From IMG/VR virus record IMGVR_UViG_3300028840_007197, positions 30,907-94,906 of that record: DNA of 64,000 nt; one strand, 5' to 3'. The notes under the pieces are model-generated. The model worked only from the letters and a program-made list of their open reading frames with translations, searched no databases and had not been told where the DNA came from. Positions 63,161 to 64,000 of this stretch are shown here, in pieces. This DNA is from a virus. How positions within the stretch are numbered: the stretch's first letter is position 1; every line of letters starts with the position of its first letter. The position numbers were made by a program, and so were the translations under genes.

Positions 63161-63902
63161 ATGATTCCATCAACTCATCTGGTACCGGTATTATTAAACC
63201 TTTGGAGGTTAAATTTATACCACCCTCACAGATAAGATTCCCATTAAGTATTAAAGTTCCCCCTATGGTGGCGCTAATGATGCCAGTTCCGGTGATGTCA
63301 GGTATAGCGTCTCGGACAAGACGGATCGAATAGCCGCATGTTTTGGGGTCATCATCACTGTCAACATCTTCGCCATTGTATCGCAAATAATGATAATAGG
63401 AACTGCTGGCGTCATATTCTGTCTGTGTCCACAACAAGCACCGCTTTGTGATGTTAGAAAACGCCCCAGCAACAGATCGGCCACCGCCGGGCAAAGCAGT
63501 AAAACCAGATGAATTCGTGGCTCCCGAGTTAGGATACAACCAGTGCGTCGTACCCGTTTCCTTTAGTGGCCCACCGCCAACGGATATGCCACCGAAAAAA
63601 TCTGCAAGGTCCAGCAATTCTTGATGTGATGGAATGTGCCATCCGTCTATCGCAAGTTTTCCAGTATTTACAGTGTGCCAATTGTAAAGGGCTCCGTAAA
63701 CGGCCCAGTATGTCGCATAGTCGTTGTTGTACCAGCAGCGCCCAGGAGTAGACAACGCCGCCCATTCTGAATTTCCAGTTACATCCGGGATTTCCGTCCC
63801 ATCGTTCAACTTCGTGCATCTGAAATTCTCGACAGTCCACTCCTGGGTGCCGATAATCACCGTGTTGTAGACGTTCCCGTCAATGTCGGTGCAGGTTCCC
63901 AT
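63129..63902 (-). CDS. FISUMP (Fibrobacter major paralogous) C-type-lectin-like protein
   Basis: Residues 1-200 match the FISUMP domain: MGTCTDIDGNVYNTVIIGTQ, WTVENFRCTKLNDG, YGALYNWHTVNTGKL, GWHIPSHQE, GFTALPGGGRS and the end LWTQTEYDASSSYYHYLR, then CGYSIRLVRD. This is a C-type-lectin-like fold used by cell-surface paralogues and, in some systems, as the variable domain of diversity-generating retroelements. A beta-rich tail (ISATIGGTLILNGN) may dock onto the fibre. The ATG follows GGAAGAG. The stop overlaps the GTG of the beta-helix fibre. It has more GCG, GGC and TGC codons than its own tail, hinting at transfer. Receptor binding is inferred. Confidence 0.88.
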   Translation of the reverse strand: MGTCTDIDGNVYNTVIIGTQEWTVENFRCTKLNDGTEIPDVTGNSEWAALSTPGRCWYNNDYATYWAVYGALYNWHTVNTGKLAIDGWHIPSHQELLDLADFFGGISVGGGPLKETGTTHWLYPNSGATNSSGFTALPGGGRSVAGAFSNITKRCLLWTQTEYDASSSYYHYLRYNGEDVDSDDDPKTCGYSIRLVRDAIPDITGTGIISATIGGTLILNGNLICEGGINLTSKGLIIPVPDELMESYNERTEDEEE

Positions 63903-63906
63903 TGCG

Positions 63907-63972
63907 TCACTCTTCCATCATCTGGTCATAGTACCGCTTAATCTTGTTCTCGCGGTTGCCCTTCCAATTCAC
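63907..63972 (-). CDS. 21-aa mini-ORF between FISUMP-type genes
   Basis: A GTG at 63972 overlaps the preceding TGA exactly as the real fibre gene does at 63132. It is followed by 21 codons (NWKGNRENKIKRYYDQMMEE) to a TGA at 63907. It fills the space between the cut gene at the edge and the FISUMP start. It may be a real small protein, a leader for coupling, or the remnant of a fibre gene whose N-terminus began VTYK-like. Evidence is thin. Confidence 0.3.
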   Translation of the reverse strand: MNWKGNRENKIKRYYDQMMEE

Positions 63973-64000
63973 TCTTCTTCATCCTCTGTGCGTTCGTTGT
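63969..64000 (-). CDS. 3' end of an upstream FISUMP-type gene, cut by the window edge
   Basis: The frame reads YNERTEDEEE and stop, identical in DNA to the end of the complete FISUMP gene at 63129. The remainder lies beyond position 64000. This is copy 2 of the 32-bp direct repeat. It implies a tandem paralogue or at least a shared C-terminal tail. Confidence 0.7.
   Translation of the reverse strand, partial: NERTEDEEE

Noticed and set aside
63129-63902. A complete diversity-generating retroelement
   Set aside because: No reverse transcriptase, accessory gene or template repeat is present in the window; only a possible target gene is seen.

Overview
This window is one long block of a large double-stranded DNA phage genome (a contractile-tailed myovirus). 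Every gene I accept lies on the minus strand, so transcription runs from the right end of the window to the left. The phage call rests on a tail sheath, tail tube, tape measure, gp27/gp5-like hub and spike, baseplate J-like wedge and several giant tail proteins, followed by a phage replication module (family A DNA polymerase, DnaB-type helicase, primase zinc domain, SNF2 helicase) and a phage sigma-like factor. No capsid, terminase, integrase or lysis gene is visible, so this is only part of the genome. Shine-Dalgarno sequences (AGGAGG, GGGAG, AAGGAG) precede many starts and one promoter matches the bacterial sigma70 consensus with 17-nt spacing. This argues against a Bacteroidota host even though a FISUMP domain, best known from Fibrobacter and Bacteroidota, is present. 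The host cannot be named from the sequence.

Layout, in transcription order. (1) 64000-57491: the 3' tip of a FISUMP-type gene cut by the window edge, a 21-codon mini-ORF, a complete FISUMP (C-type-lectin-like) gene, a 1423-aa beta-helix fibre/spike and a 456-aa virion protein. (2) 57480-52338: a 298-aa protein, a 131-aa zinc-binding protein closed by a strong intrinsic terminator, a 189-aa protein, an actin/ParM-like ATPase, a 471-aa neck or tail-completion candidate, an FmdB-type zinc ribbon and a possible 38-aa ORF. (3) 52336-42506: a 927-aa sheath, a poly-Asp/KPAE-repeat protein, the tube, two chaperone-position proteins and a 1137-aa tape measure. (4) 42502-10040: two related hub/tube-adaptor proteins, a gp27-like hub, a gp5/VgrG-like spike, a three-repeat putative spike tip, a 1781-aa protein, baseplate J and a series of very large modular baseplate or fibre proteins. 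(5) 10040-2003: a 303-aa zinc-ribbon protein, then SNF2 helicase, a degenerate DnaC-like loader, DnaB helicase, primase zinc domain, PolA and a small coiled-coil protein, mostly with ATGA-type overlaps. (6) 2002-1: a sigma70-type promoter with a long leader, the sigma-like factor, a GT2 glycosyltransferase and a small partial gene.

Two themes stand out. First, the tail proteins are assembled from a shared kit of small beta-rich modules that recur in different proteins. The clearest case is a seven-bladed YCF48-type propeller inserted into a scaffold that its paralogue carries without it; the propeller itself carries another inserted module that also occurs in the sheath and neck proteins. Second, an AT-rich element (minus-strand consensus TCTMTTAATA) sits 28-58 nt upstream of start codons in the few real gaps between structural operons. 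I propose it as the late promoter read with the phage's own sigma factor, whose gene has a host-type promoter.
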